Source: Rhipicephalus microplus (lineage: Eukaryota; Arthropoda; Arachnida; Ixodida; Ixodidae). From it: a DNA stretch of 64,000 bases. The stretch spans positions 68,830,002 through 68,894,001 of the forward strand of contig NC_134701.1 of NCBI RefSeq assembly GCF_043290135.1, written 5' to 3'. Positions within the stretch are counted from its first letter, which is position 1, and the number at the start of each line of letters is the position of its first letter. Shown piece by piece: positions 12,644 through 23,429 of the stretch. The notes below the pieces were generated by a model, which saw only the letters and a list, made by a program, of their open reading frames with translations, was not told the origin of the DNA and did no database searches. The position numbers were made by a program, and so were the translations under genes.

Positions 12644-12652
12644 TATGTCGCA
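12644..12652. repeat. Right target-site duplication of the full-length RTE
   Basis: This is an exact copy of the 9 bp at 8860-8868, immediately after the GAT-rich LINE tail. BEL/Pao coding sequence resumes in the same reading frame from here. Confidence 0.9.
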
Positions 12653-13270
12653 AGCAATCAGCGGTGAATTTGTGCGATGTCCAGACGTGCCAGGTCTGGT
12701 GGCAGTTGAGATAATCTTTGCTTGGACGGTACAAAAACCTATCAGCTCTTTTGGACTGTGGACATCATCTGAGCGTCTTCTGAGTAGACGCAGTAGGGGA
12801 ATCTACTGTCGAATTCTGACAGTCTTGCTCCAAGCATGAGTCAGAAAGCATCATCGACTGCAGCCCACCTCGTTCAGATAAATATCCACAGTTAAAGCAG
12901 ACAAGAAGGCAATCTGACGCCCGACTTTCGGTAGCTCTACCATGGAAAAGTGACCACAATAACGCGGGTGACGAGCTCATCAAACGACAAGTTCTATTAG
13001 CGGTAAACTATGATTCGAACACGGCAGGAGGAAAAGACCAAATACTTGTTTTAACTTGGAAGCACAGCTTATCTGTCGACAACTCATGGCGAGAGCCGAC
13101 ACTAATAACACAGGAGGAGATGCGTACAACACTAGGCCAAATGTGGAAGACTCCGGAACAACTCGAAAAAAAAATTGAAGACAAACCCTTTGAGGATATA
13201 TATTGTCTTTCGTGGGTGCCCCACGTGCTTTTTCATCGAGGAGTCGCTCCCTTTTCATCCGGAACACCGC
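12653..13270 (+). pseudogene. BEL/Pao pol continuation, strongly decayed
   Basis: In the frame interrupted at 8868, the sequence continues into GLVAVEIIFAWTVQ (about 12690-12733). This corresponds to the conserved ...FGWTVQG stretch linking protease and RT in BEL/Pao Pol. A second frame gives DARLSVALPWKSDHNN near 12918-12965, matching the start of the BEL/Pao RT region. A stretch near 13200-13260 could be the RT motif around PHVLFHRGVAPF, but this is weak. Many stops; the 3' limit and right LTR were not found. Confidence 0.65.
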
Positions 13271-15565
13271 TCATGTGACACATCAACTGAGCTTCAAAAT
13301 GATGGAAATGGTTCGATTGCGAAGCTATGATATTGTCGAGATCCTGATCACTAAAATGATGGAAAAGGAAGCAGCTTGACCTCTGTATGGGTATCATCAC
13401 AGTTCCAACCGAAATCAAATTGTAGATTACGCCGCACACTTGCAAAACCACAGAAAGAAGCCACATGTTTTTATGGGACTGGCTGGTGCAATGCAGGCAC
13501 ACCCTGATCAAGATTCAGTACTGTGGTAGTTTTCTAGCACAGGAAGACAATGTTCTCTAAAGCTCAGGTAAAACTTTATAAACCAAGGACGCCTGCTGCT
13601 TCTGGGGTGGGGCATGGTGTTTAAAGTATAATAAACGCAACCAGCACAAAGACGAAAAAGTAGACGACGTTCTATAATGACGACGATGAGTTCTGGCTGA
13701 GTTCTTCCGCGCCAATTAACGTTTTGGCGTCCACACCTTGTGTCGAATCCGTACGAGTTATTTCCTGTGAACATCTGACAAGTGCGACACAAGCTAGCAC
13801 CGCTTTCTTGCGATTACGAATGGCGTCCAGCTCCGGAAGGTGAGGTGGGGGTGCGGGATCCGCATAGTACATGTCTGGTCAGCTTCTGGCATTACAAGAA
13901 CGGTATGAAAGGTGGTGCCACTCACACCAGTTTGAGTATAAGCGATGACGATGTCACGTGTTCTTCATCGTGCCTTGATACGGGAAAAAGAAACACGGAA
14001 TAATTTTCCTTCTTTATTGAATTGCATGCAAGTGACATAATTAGGTTGAATAAAATGCCTTGAGAGAAAACATGAACTTAATATATGAGTACGAGTGGTT
14101 ATGACGCTCGACTTCAGGTAATGGGCATGATGATTCGAATTTCGTCTCACTGAGAAATATTTTTTCTTCAGTAATTTATTTTTCTCTTGTATCTCTTTCT
14201 CTATCTCTCTGCATCTCTCTGTGTGCTCTTTCTTTCCCTCATTAAAGTTATTACATACTACTGCAGACAGACTGCGCTCGTGTTCTGAGAGCGAAGCAGA
14301 AGAGGAAGGGGAGGACGAAGATAGTACGCACCAGTTCAACACCTGAATTTAATAACTGAAGATTTCGGTGAAAAATTCATTGGTGTCTTACAAAACAGCT
14401 GGAAAGAATATTAAGCAGATTTTAATGTCGTGTCCCCCCATTAAATTTCTATTCACAAAGGGCTGGTCTGGCGATATCCCTGCTATGCAACTTTTGTTCA
14501 GAATCAGAAAAAACAGAGAACTATTTTTTATGATGTCGCCGATACAACTTGCTCAGAAAAACACTCTTAGTGCTCCCATTCGCTAGCCTTGGGCTGAACT
14601 TCACGATAGAAAAGATACTTTCCTTCGATGCTTCTGATCTGGGCTTCAGCCACGAGAACGTTTTTTATGCAGTTTGCAAGTACCATAATGAAAGAAAATG
14701 AATTAAGGTTTTGATTGCGTGATTATTATATCTGCAAAAAAACTCCAACATACACAGGAGCTTTGTTTAATCATGCTGATTCTAGTTCTAGGTAATGAAT
14801 AATTGTCTGATCTGAACGAAGGACAAACAGCTATTGCACTCCTTTCATTCTTTCTAGGGTGTGTTTTCCTTGTTCTTTCTTTGCTTTCTCCGGTGAGTGA
14901 ATTAAACCTTGAATTGAAAAAAAAATCTTACTGAATAAAGTCATCTATTCTTGGCCGATCCATCTGAGTGGATACGAGCCATGGCTGTGGAATCATCATC
15001 ATCATCACTAGTTCATGAGCACGATAACTTTCCACGGCACACAGCAAACCTCGAACGTTACTGCTCAGCAGTATAAGAAAAAGCGGTTCCTTACGCCTGG
15101 GGCCAGTGTTTGTATCACACGCTTTCAACGCACCTGGCGGGTGTCATTGTGTGGCAACGAGCACGTATGATAGCCACGCGGTACGCAACTGTGTTTTGCA
15201 ATATCTGGCACTTAAGTGCATGCAAATGTTATACATACTAATAATTTTCTAAATTTTGTTATACTTATAAACTTAACGCAAGCATCAATAATATAATACT
15301 ATACAGAACGCAATATTGTTATGAAAGACAGACTGCAGTTACTTTTTAGGGTGCCACGTTTCTCTGGAAAAAAGCAAGAGCTATATTTTTCTATGCATGA
15401 CTACGAATAGCGGTATTGGAACAAGAGCCACGATCTACAGTGGAATGCAAATAATTTCTTTTGCATAGCTGTTGTCACTATATTGTTAATATCAGCTGAG
15501 AGGGTCACCCACAAATAGACACTTTTGAATTTTTTTGGTCTTTGCATTCATCTGTATCAACCCAC
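13271..15565. other. Intron, mostly unassigned
   Basis: The region holds a tRNA-like SINE at about 14085-14240 and a pyrimidine-rich CTCT tract at 14185-14240. A TTTTGGCGTCCAC motif at about 13721-13733 resembles a retroelement primer-binding context, but no LTR pair could be matched to it. Otherwise I see no gene or element. Confidence 0.5.
14085..14240 (+). mobile_element. Probable tRNA-derived SINE with pyrimidine tail
   Basis: GTGGTTATGACGCTCGACT resembles a tRNA box A arm and GATTCGAATTT a box B, spaced about 35 nt. It runs into a TCACTGAGAAATATTTTTTCT body and a long CTCTATCTCT tract. This is a different family from Ruka. A functional tRNA is excluded because no cloverleaf forms. Confidence 0.5.
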
Positions 15566-15847
15566 CTTAATCTGAACACCAGTGACTGGAACGCCTGCAT
15601 CAACGGTGGCGCTGTCATCGTCGGTTTTTGGTTGACCCGTGACAATGCCGCAGGATTCTGTCATTCCGTACATGTTGACCAGGCACTCGAGACCGGCGAA
15701 AGATACGCGCGTTGCCTCGGCTAAGGATGCCGAGAGAGTAGCCCCTCCTGTGGCAATCACCCGCATACTGGGCGTTCCTCGGCCGGTTCTTTGTATTTCA
15801 CGCACCAAACCTTGCAGGTGAGTCGAAAAGAACAGTGCGGCCGTCGC
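15566..15847 (-). CDS. Acyl-CoA synthetase-like exon (GGA and YGMTES motifs)
   Basis: This is a 282-nt, phase 0 to phase 0 exon with an ACGCAG acceptor and a GTGGGT donor. It begins ATAALFFSTHLQGLVREIQ, aligning with the family segment after the KYK helix, then has MRVIATGGATLS (A4-like), VNMYGMTESCG (A5, the aromatic-G-x-T-E adenylate-binding motif), and ends with AGVPVTGVQIK just before the strand continued by the next exon. All key A5 residues are present. Confidence 0.95.
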
Positions 15848-16329
15848 CTGCGTAGACAACACACAGGATTACGCTTGTATGTTTCTTTATTTTGTTACTA
15901 ATGGACTAAGCTTGGCTGCTCCTAAAAGCTGAGTGTTCAAAAGATACTTTGCGAACAGACGAAACTTTTTCGCATTGAAAAAAAAAACAGAAAAATGACA
16001 TGGTGGACATTTTATAAGTATTCGAAATACTGAGGACCCTCTGTACATGCGCCTTCTTTTATCTGTATTTTTGGAATTGTTTTTAAATACTAAATCTAAT
16101 ATAGACCTGCCTCTTCAAAAATTCCATGTAGTGTTGGTAACGTCTTTTGAAAGCAAAGTTTTGCGAGCCTGCTTCTACCAGCGGTCTGTAGTGACGTATA
16201 TGTCCAGGTCGAGAGCACATACCACACCTTTTCTAATGATTGAGTAGTGAGATGTATGGATATTTGCATAATAGTTGTTAAGTACATGGAATAAATTGCA
16301 ATTATAGCGAAATTGGGCTAGCTGGTGGT

Positions 16330-16555
16330 TCAAACTTTGGAAGTAAAAACAGCGCAAAATGATAGACAAGAACCAAGGAAGAGACGACACTGCACTGAAC
16401 TCCCAGCGAAACTTTATTGAAAGACACTTTATTGAAAAATGCTTGATATATGTGCGTGTGTCTTTCAAAAAAGTTTAGTTGCGAGTTCAGCGCGGTAACG
16501 TCTCTTCCTCTGTCCTTGTCTATATTTTGCGCTGTTTTTTCTTCCCAAGTAAGTA
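16330..16555. mobile_element. Foldback MITE-like element
   Basis: The left arm from about 16339 (GGAAGTAAAAACAGCGCAAA onward, through GACAAG, GGAAGAGACG and CTGAACTC to TTGAAAGACAC at about 16426) is matched in inverted orientation by the right arm (GTGTGTCTTTC at about 16456 through GCGCTGTTTTTTCTTCC at about 16545), at roughly 80% by eye. The arms are separated by only about 30 bp. No transposase is encoded, so it is non-autonomous. Confidence 0.8.
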
Positions 16556-17402
16556 CAGGGAATTGATACTTTCATTCTGCTTATACTAACAGAAATTAGG
16601 GCGGGGGTGGTGTGCAATGAGTGTCAGGCCATTCGGAACCTTCTACCTTTTATCTAGCTTGCATCCCGGTCAAAGTAAAAGAAAATTAATAGAAATAAAA
16701 GGGACAGAAACAAAAGAAAAGGGAATTAAAATTACACCATCTTCCCGAAGGGGATTATGCGGGGTTGTGAGACATCGCGGCGAGGTTCAACGTTGTTTTT
16801 AACGGTGGTGTTTCCAGGGTTGTGGTTACCTTTACGTTGTTAACTTGGTTCGTCACCACACGTCGGGTAAATCTTGTGTTCGAAACTCCAGCGATGCTAC
16901 GCATCACCCCATGGACCCCTTCAGAGAGATCGTGTCATTTTTTTTATTAACGCGCATGCCGCTAATTGTCATTGTTCAATAACACATAGGAGAAATATCC
17001 CGCTGGTACTACCTTCGAGGTCAAGATCCGTAGCTAATGTTTACGGGGTAGCTTGTGTACGGGTGTGCAGCACGTGTAGTCAGTTTTTTTAATGAAAAAT
17101 CTCGCTAGCAGATTTCTTGCGTCAGCGTTGTGAGGCAGGAGAGGGAGGCATACGAGGGGAGTGAGAGGGGAGAGGACGTGCATTCGCAATGGGGTAGCGA
17201 GCGCAAGCAGGTGGTGGAGACATGAAGTTTTCTAGGATTAACTAGAAGAAACTCTTGAGCTGCGATCGTACAGTGATCATAGGAATGACGGGTACTACAC
17301 TAATTTGCCTAGTCGTCATACTTGCGGTAGGCAAATCGCACTTGTTGCTTCGTTTATTGCTGTGTTTCGGTTTTCTGTAGAAAGAGACATATGACCCTTT
17401 TT

Positions 17403-17465
17403 GAACATCGTATACCCCGATTTGAATGGGGAGCCTGGTGAACATCGTATACCCCGATTTGAATG
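17403..17465. repeat. Direct duplication of a 26-bp unit
   Basis: GAACATCGTATACCCCGATT and the next six bases occur identically at 17403-17428 and 17440-17465 (period 37). Confidence 0.9.
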
Positions 17466-17882
17466 ATGAGTCTATATTGGCCTGCCAAGCTGACATTCAC
17501 CATGAATTGTACACCAATCGCCAGCTATATATGCGTATATGACTCACTACTTGTTGGAAATAACGCTCACTTAAGGAATGCTGACCAACGTTAGGAAGTA
17601 AAGTGGTATGCATTATAGAAGAATTTTGGCAAACTTGGCAGGCCAAAACAACAGGCACAACGGTGTGGTCTTTGGGTAGGTTTGAAAAAGAGCTAAAAAC
17701 TGAAGGTAAATGCATCTAGCGTAGCAATATGATTTTTTGTTTCACACCTCCATTTTAAATTCCTGTCAGATTTATTACAAGGTTGAAATCTCTACTGAAA
17801 AGTTCCGCATTCGAGTCCAATAATTTCATATGTTTCCATACGAAATCCATATGTTTTCCGTATATTTTCCCCCAATTTCCCA

Positions 17883-17913
17883 TATGTTTCCGTAAGATTC
17901 TTACGGAAACATA
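17883..17913. repeat. Near-perfect palindrome, 15-bp arms
   Basis: TATGTTTCCGTAAGA (17883-17897) and TCTTACGGAAACATA (17899-17913) are exact reverse complements around a single base. Surrounding sequence (17820-17945) repeats ATATGTTTCC / CATACGGAA words in both orientations, so this may be the core of a small foldback element. Confidence 0.8.
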
Positions 17914-18639
17914 CGGAAGTATTGGACATCGCATACGGAACGTTTTAGTAGGGATTGCGTGATGGACTCCATGTACGTACCAGAAAAATCTTTTTTTCTC
18001 AGGAGACACACCACAGTAGGGTCTGTTGCACTCTTTGTTATGTCTATTGCACTAATGTAACACTTGTATAGTGACAATAGTATTATAATTTATGACAGTC
18101 ACTAGGATATCCACGACAGAAGGCACAATAAAATAATGAAAGACAGGCATTCATACAAAAATTAGGAGACCTATCATCAGCATCAGTTGAAAAACGAGAA
18201 GGGGAAAGCATTGGGATTGCAGCAGTGCGTGCCGAGCAGTTATCATCATGTAGATGCGCTCATATGCAAAGCATTGCCCCAGACCGAACACACGTGACTA
18301 TCAACGGTGATGACTGGAGGGTGCATGCAAGCCACGGATGCAAACCTTAACAGCGGGAAGCAATTGTGAGGGACGCAATACCCTTGCAATTGCTTGCCGT
18401 TGTTAGGATTTCACTCCATGCCGATAGTACAAGTGAAATAGAATAACTAAACCATGGACACCATGTATATCCCGGTAGAAATAAATTGCACTCTCTCTCG
18501 CTAAACAGAGCCATGTGCAGATGTGAAGCAGCGGGCACTAACGCTTGCATTGGCGGTGACGTTGGCCCTGGCACTCGTTGCGGCGTTGTGCAGCAAAGAA
18601 ACCCGAGGGGGAAAAGGTGCGAATCACGCAGTGGTGGAT

Positions 18640-20080
18640 CGGCATTTCCTACTGGAACATACCAATAGCTGTTAATGGGGAATGAAAGACAGCAGAGCCC
18701 GATTTAACACCAATACCTGCAGTCCGCTTTTAGTTACCGCGCAGGCTGTGAAATTTCACTGTCTTACAACCCAACGCACAGCAGAAATCTCCTACCGGCC
18801 CTCCCTTGTTGTTCCAGCTTCAGTGCACATAAATGTATGTATGTGAGCTCGCCAGCATATGCTGCCTGCGTCTGCGTTAAGAGAGGAGAGAGGGAGCATG
18901 GAGAGGATATAGAGGGGGGACACGCATGCGCAATGGGGGTACAAATGCAGCGGGGAGGAATGCTTAGAGGAGAGAGATGTGGGAGGTAGGAGATGGAAGA
19001 AAGGAGAGCGGACGTACACGCGCAGTTAGAGATGATAAGGGTAGTCACGCCACACACCGGATTGAATTGGACCCTAAGCTGCTCCGTGTCCTATATCTCA
19101 CAGCGAATGTACTCCGATCTGCCCTTTCTATTCTCTTGGTCTTCAACAATACACAAAAGGCCCGCTGGATGACGGGAAAATTCTGTTAAAACACAACTGA
19201 GAACCAGAGCTGCTGTGGTCTACGTGATCGTGCTCTCTAAGGAAGCATGCGGGCACTGCACACATTTAGGGGCGAAGCTCCTCTTAGTCTAGTCTAAAAT
19301 AAAGTTGTTTCTCTCTGTCTCTCTCTTCTCTTAGTCTAATTTTGTCCTGCGTCTGGCACAACTGGTCAGACATACAGACGAAGGGACGGCTGGACGTACA
19401 GACGGACAGATGTACGGACAGACACTCTGAGGCGCTACCACCCCAGTAAAGTTGTTTGCGTCCCGTGGAGCACGTGTTTCGAGCAAAGGCCGTATTTCGG
19501 GTTCACGACTACCGAGCGCTAGATGGCGTTGTGTTCACGAGCATTTATCACCACCCCCACCATCATCATCATGCTTTTTACAATGGTAGCACCGGTGGTG
19601 ACGCCTGGCAGCAAGCCTTGGTGGTGGCATAGGAGACAGAAGCGGTACCCTTTGGCGAGTTGCGGTTGGTGGGTACGGTTGTCTCTAGCGGTATGTCTCC
19701 CGTAGGCGGCACGAAGGGCTATCTGTGGGTCACCCTCGTGGTAACTCAAGGGTTGGCAAAGCCACCTTCAGTGTGTTGTTGTGTATGTCATGTTGTTGAG
19801 TGTTGTGTATTATTGTGAGGTTGTTTAGCTTGTTGATTACGATCAATGTTATAATACTTTGGCATATGATATTTTCGTTCTAACGGCAGTTAAATAAATG
19901 TGTTGTTTGGTTCGTTCTCACCGCGTCTACCGTGTCTGTTCATTCCAAGAGTGAGACGCTTTCACAGCGAGATTCCACAGCACGGACAGACGGACAGACA
20001 TGCGGACTGATGGACGGACTAACAGACGGACGGAAGGACGCTTCACCCTACTCATAATCACTCATTCCGTGAATATGCTG
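18640..20080. repeat. Tick interspersed repeat with GGAC minisatellite blocks
   Basis: It starts with ACATACCAATAGCTGTTAAT near 18657, includes a G/A-rich tract (18880-19015), and has two blocks of degenerate GGACAGACG-type units (about 19375-19430 and 19980-20040). It closes with GCTTCACCCTACTC and an ATTCCGTGAATATGCTG end (20040-20083). The same parts recur at 25130-26030 and, inverted, at 45080-45560. The stretch 19440-19975 between the two minisatellite blocks looks like a later insertion of unknown type. Confidence 0.65.
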
Positions 20081-20516
20081 TGATTTTTTTCTTTTACCAG
20101 CGACTGACGCAGGGCATTTCAGTTCATGCCATAAATTTGTGCAACTATCGGTATATGGGTGGCATTCTCGAACTCCGCCAAACTTTTCCGATTTGATCTT
20201 TTCAGAAAACGCAGGCTGCGGAGCAATGCCCGGAGCACTCACTTCGTCTGCCACTAACTGAAAACCAGCCGTGGCATACATCTAGCTTCCGTTGTTTCAG
20301 GGAAGTGTGCGTATAACATCACCACATGCGCGGCCCAAGCTACCAAAGCGCACAGATTTCACGTGCGCAATCAATAAGCGTTAAATAACCCTACGTACTG
20401 CGCACGCACTTCCCTCCCGCAGTTGCTCATTTATGCGAACTCTTACGCATACGTAAAACTAAATCCGTCGGCTTTTTATGTTTTCAATTAGTAGAAGCGG
20501 TCGTAAGATGTGTCAC

Positions 20517-20685
20517 CTTGTACTTATTGACAGCATCGAGGATTTCCAGAGGGGTCAACTTAGCCGACACAAGGGCGCAACACGCTCCACCCAACATAGC
20601 TGCCATCGGGAACACCAATCCGGTCTGATGTGTAATTGGCAGCGTGCCGAGATAAACGTCTCCTTCTCCCCACGGGGCGTGCAAC
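20517..20685 (-). CDS. Acyl-CoA synthetase-like exon (substrate-pocket region)
   Basis: This 169-nt exon has a TTACAG acceptor and a GTGACA donor. It supplies one base to complete the tryptophan codon of the previous exon, then encodes LHAPWGEGDVYLGTLPITHQ and TGLVFPMAAMLGGACCALV, ending DAVNKYK in phase 0. ANL proteins have the equivalent ...D..L..LP..H..GL......L..G......F......I..YK segment here. The frame stays open for 11 codons past the donor, and those codons resemble the start of the next exon (see findings). Confidence 0.92.
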
Positions 20686-21702
20686 CTGTAAAAGAGTTCG
20701 TAAAGCGTCAGAAGGATTGATTTTTTGTAAGCGCTAGCTGTGCTCTAACGTGAAGAGCTTCAGAGTTATAACCAGGGTTGCCAGATGCTACCGAGCAAAC
20801 AAGTAAACACTCATCACAAAAAAGTGAAAACTGTAATTCTTCATTTTTTCGAGAACATATATCTTTATTTATCTTTAAAAGTACTATGAAACAGCAAGTG
20901 GAGTTAAAAGGTGACCTGAATAATTCGGGTGGTGAAAAATTTGTGATACTGCAAAGAAAAACACACAGCTACTCCTTAATAATGTTCTGTATCAGTATTG
21001 CCTTCTGGGTAGATTCTTCATTCAGCCATAAGGCACGTTTGCCAGCGCATAATCAACGTCACCTCTAATTTCCATCAATGAATGTTTGAATGAATGCTTG
21101 CTTAAATTTCCCACAACGTACGTTTTTCCTACCCTGACCACCGAATCGGCGGAAGACGCGAAGTTTGCCCTCATGTTCACTAAGAAGGACGGACGGGGAA
21201 CGTTGCAATGAATCTTTGCCTTCTCTTGATCGGGTGCTCTACTCAGCTTATGCACTAAATTACTCAATCATGGGCTAACATACTATTATTGATTGAAAAA
21301 CGAGCATCAGTGAACGTGCTGATCTTTCAAATATGTATAGTTCATCGACAAATGCAAGTAAGCCCCAAAAACTTGACAAGAAATAGAGGCATTCCACGTG
21401 CGTCTAGGCAAGAAAAAAACGAAGCCCAACCGCGGTTACTATGAGCGAAACTGGAAACCGTGCTCAGAACCATGAATGTCTGAGCAATATTTTTTTAACC
21501 TGTTAGACAACCAGCTACTGTGCAGTTTGCGATAACAATGTTGGAAAATACTGAGCGAGACGCTTATCAGTGTACAAATTTTGATGGCAGTGGTATAAGT
21601 GGCGGTAGAGTGGGCGAGTTTGAAGAAGCAGAATTCTGAACCATTTTCTGCATTTTACGAAGCTACGTAACCTTTAGAATGCCAAGTGCATTCGTACAGA
21701 TA
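20686..21702. other. Intron, nothing recognised
   Basis: AT-rich intronic sequence. Open frames at 20778-21068 (+) and 21022-21267 (-) have no recognisable domain. Confidence 0.6.
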
Positions 21703-21779
21703 GCCCTGCCGTGATGGTCTAGTGGCTAAGTTACTCGGCTGCTGACTCACAGGTCACGAGATCGAATCCCCTTTTATAT
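21703..21779 (+). mobile_element. Ruka-type SINE, left part (split by LTR)
   Basis: GCCCTGCCGTGATGGTCTAG head, box A and box B (ATCGAATCCC at 21761-21770) are intact. The SINE stops abruptly at about 21775 and its body resumes at 22498. Confidence 0.85.
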
Positions 21780-22497
21780 TGTTGCGAAGCGTGCCTCCGA
21801 CGACGTTACGAAGGGCGCCACGAATTCTCACCGCTGCAATCACTGTTACAAAAGACGGCGACGCCAACATGGTCCCGAAGGCGCCACTGCTTTGAACTCC
21901 GCCGGGAAGGTCACCAGCCGTTTGCTAGCGTAGGTTTCTCAGCTCGCGACTGCTTTTGCGTAGAGCTGATAGATGAGCGGACGAGAGGACGGTGAGTTAA
22001 ACAAGGATTATGTACAGCATGTCTACAGAGGCGTTAGAAATTCGGCACTGGCGCCGACAGTTTAGAGACTCGAAGAGCCGAGCTCTCTTCCCTGACACAT
22101 AGGTCTACTGCTCGCGACGCGCCGCAGGGCTTTCTTCATATGCACCGGGTGGATTCTTTGAGTAACCAAATGTTCAACCAGAAGCACCGCTGGCCGTGAA
22201 GTCAGAATCCTCCAATGGGGTCGCCGCTGGGCCTCGTCATTCTCATCGAATCCGGAGCCGCTGCGCTGCACGTGGCTGCACCCAAGGACGAGTGACGTCA
22301 CCACGCATTGCGTCAGACTCGCCAGACAGGAAGGTGCCGATTGCTTTCACGGGCTCGCGGTGCGTGCGCGACAGAAAGGCACCGCCGCGTGATGACGCCG
22401 TCGAGTTGTTCGCGTCAGGCGGGCTCGCGTGCTGGCCTTGGCCCAGATTGCCTTTTTCGGTGGCATGGACGTTCGGTGTGGACTCGCAGGCATAACA
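21780..22497 (+). mobile_element. Probable solo LTR (718 bp) inside the Ruka SINE
   Basis: A GC-rich block begins TGTTGCG and ends ATAACA, giving short TGTT...AACA inverted ends. It lies exactly between the two halves of a SINE. Flanking TTATA and GCATA could be a diverged 5-bp duplication (3 of 5 match). There is no internal coding sequence, as expected for a solo LTR left by recombination. The orientation is arbitrary. An alternative is a non-autonomous DNA element. Confidence 0.6.
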
Positions 22498-22639
22498 GCA
22501 TAGAGGAGAAGATGGTGTAGGCCCGTGTGCTCAGATTTGGACGAACAAGAAAGAACGCCGGCTAGTCTAAATTTCTGTAGCCCTCCACTGTGGCGTCTCT
22601 CATAATCACATGGTGGTTTTGAGGTGTTCAACCCCACAT

Positions 22640-22684
<45 letters not shown>

Positions 22685-22690
22685 GCAATC
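22498..22690 (+). mobile_element. Ruka-type SINE, right part with AATC tail
   Basis: It resumes in the GGAG..GAAGATGGTGTAGGC body, then GTGTGCTCAGATTTGG, CATAATCACATGGTGGTTTT and an (AATC)n run at 22645-22690. It pairs with 21703-21779 to make one full-length element. Confidence 0.85.
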
Positions 22691-22888
22691 AATCATTCCT
22701 TCAGATAATTGCTTCCTGCTGCTGTTGTCTCACCCATACACTTTCGCATGAACTATCGTGAGCAATATTAGTTCGAACACGCGAGCGTGTGGCGAACAGC
22801 CTCATGCTTTGCACTGGCTAGGTTCGCAGTGGCCGTTCTATGAAGCAAGAATTTTCAATTTTGCCTCAAACACAATACAACAAAACAA

Positions 22889-22923
22889 CAGATACCAGAA
22901 ACGCTGTGCGCTTCTGGTATCTG
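22889..22923. repeat. Hairpin, 12-bp perfect arms
   Basis: CAGATACCAGAA (22889-22900) and TTCTGGTATCTG (22912-22923) are exact reverse complements around an 11-nt loop, in an otherwise unassigned stretch (22691-23400). Confidence 0.85.
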
Positions 22924-23429
22924 CTGGCACTCTCGCTTTAATACTGCTGCTGCAACACGGCGGCTTCGAGCGGTTAGAGGCTGGGAGTAGTAATATGGAA
23001 TTTATTATGAACCTATAACCCATCAGAACATGTATATACTGAGATATCGGCTGTGACGTAGGCTGCCATGCTGCCTTGCCTTCAGGTGGTACTGGCAGCG
23101 CATGTTTTATACACGTATTGCACTTTTTTTCGTGTTACCATTGCTTGCAACAGATTTCACGCATTAATGTGCCATTCACCCGCAACGCTGGCAAAGCGGG
23201 AGTGCCAACAGACAGTGCAAGAGCGCCGCTTCTTTCCCATTTGCTTTTGGTAGTGCCATTTATGCATCCATCCACGCGTGGTTCTGATTCTGCAGAGTTG
23301 ACTTGTCTTCACTTACTCATATGCTTACCGAGGTAATTGAGAATCAAAGCATATAATGCAAGGTGTAGCTGATATTACGAGCTTTTATAAAGCTTTCAAC
23401 TCTAGATTTTATGCTTTGGAGACTTGTCT

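Larger units (their letters stand above)
15848..20516. other. Intron containing foldback and minisatellite repeats
   Basis: This 4.7 kb intron holds a foldback MITE-like element (16330-16555), a tandem 26-bp duplication (17403-17465), a near-palindrome (17883-17913) and a copy of a tick interspersed repeat with GGAC minisatellite blocks (18640-20080). A G/A-rich tract at 17125-17225 resembles one inside the latter. No coding signal was seen. Confidence 0.6.

Noticed and set aside
13600..13740. LTR end with primer-binding site (TTTTGGCGTCCAC)
   Set aside because: No matching LTR copy or convincing gag found next to it.
22641..22690. Independent AATC microsatellite
   Set aside because: It is the 3' tail of the Ruka SINE and not a separate feature.
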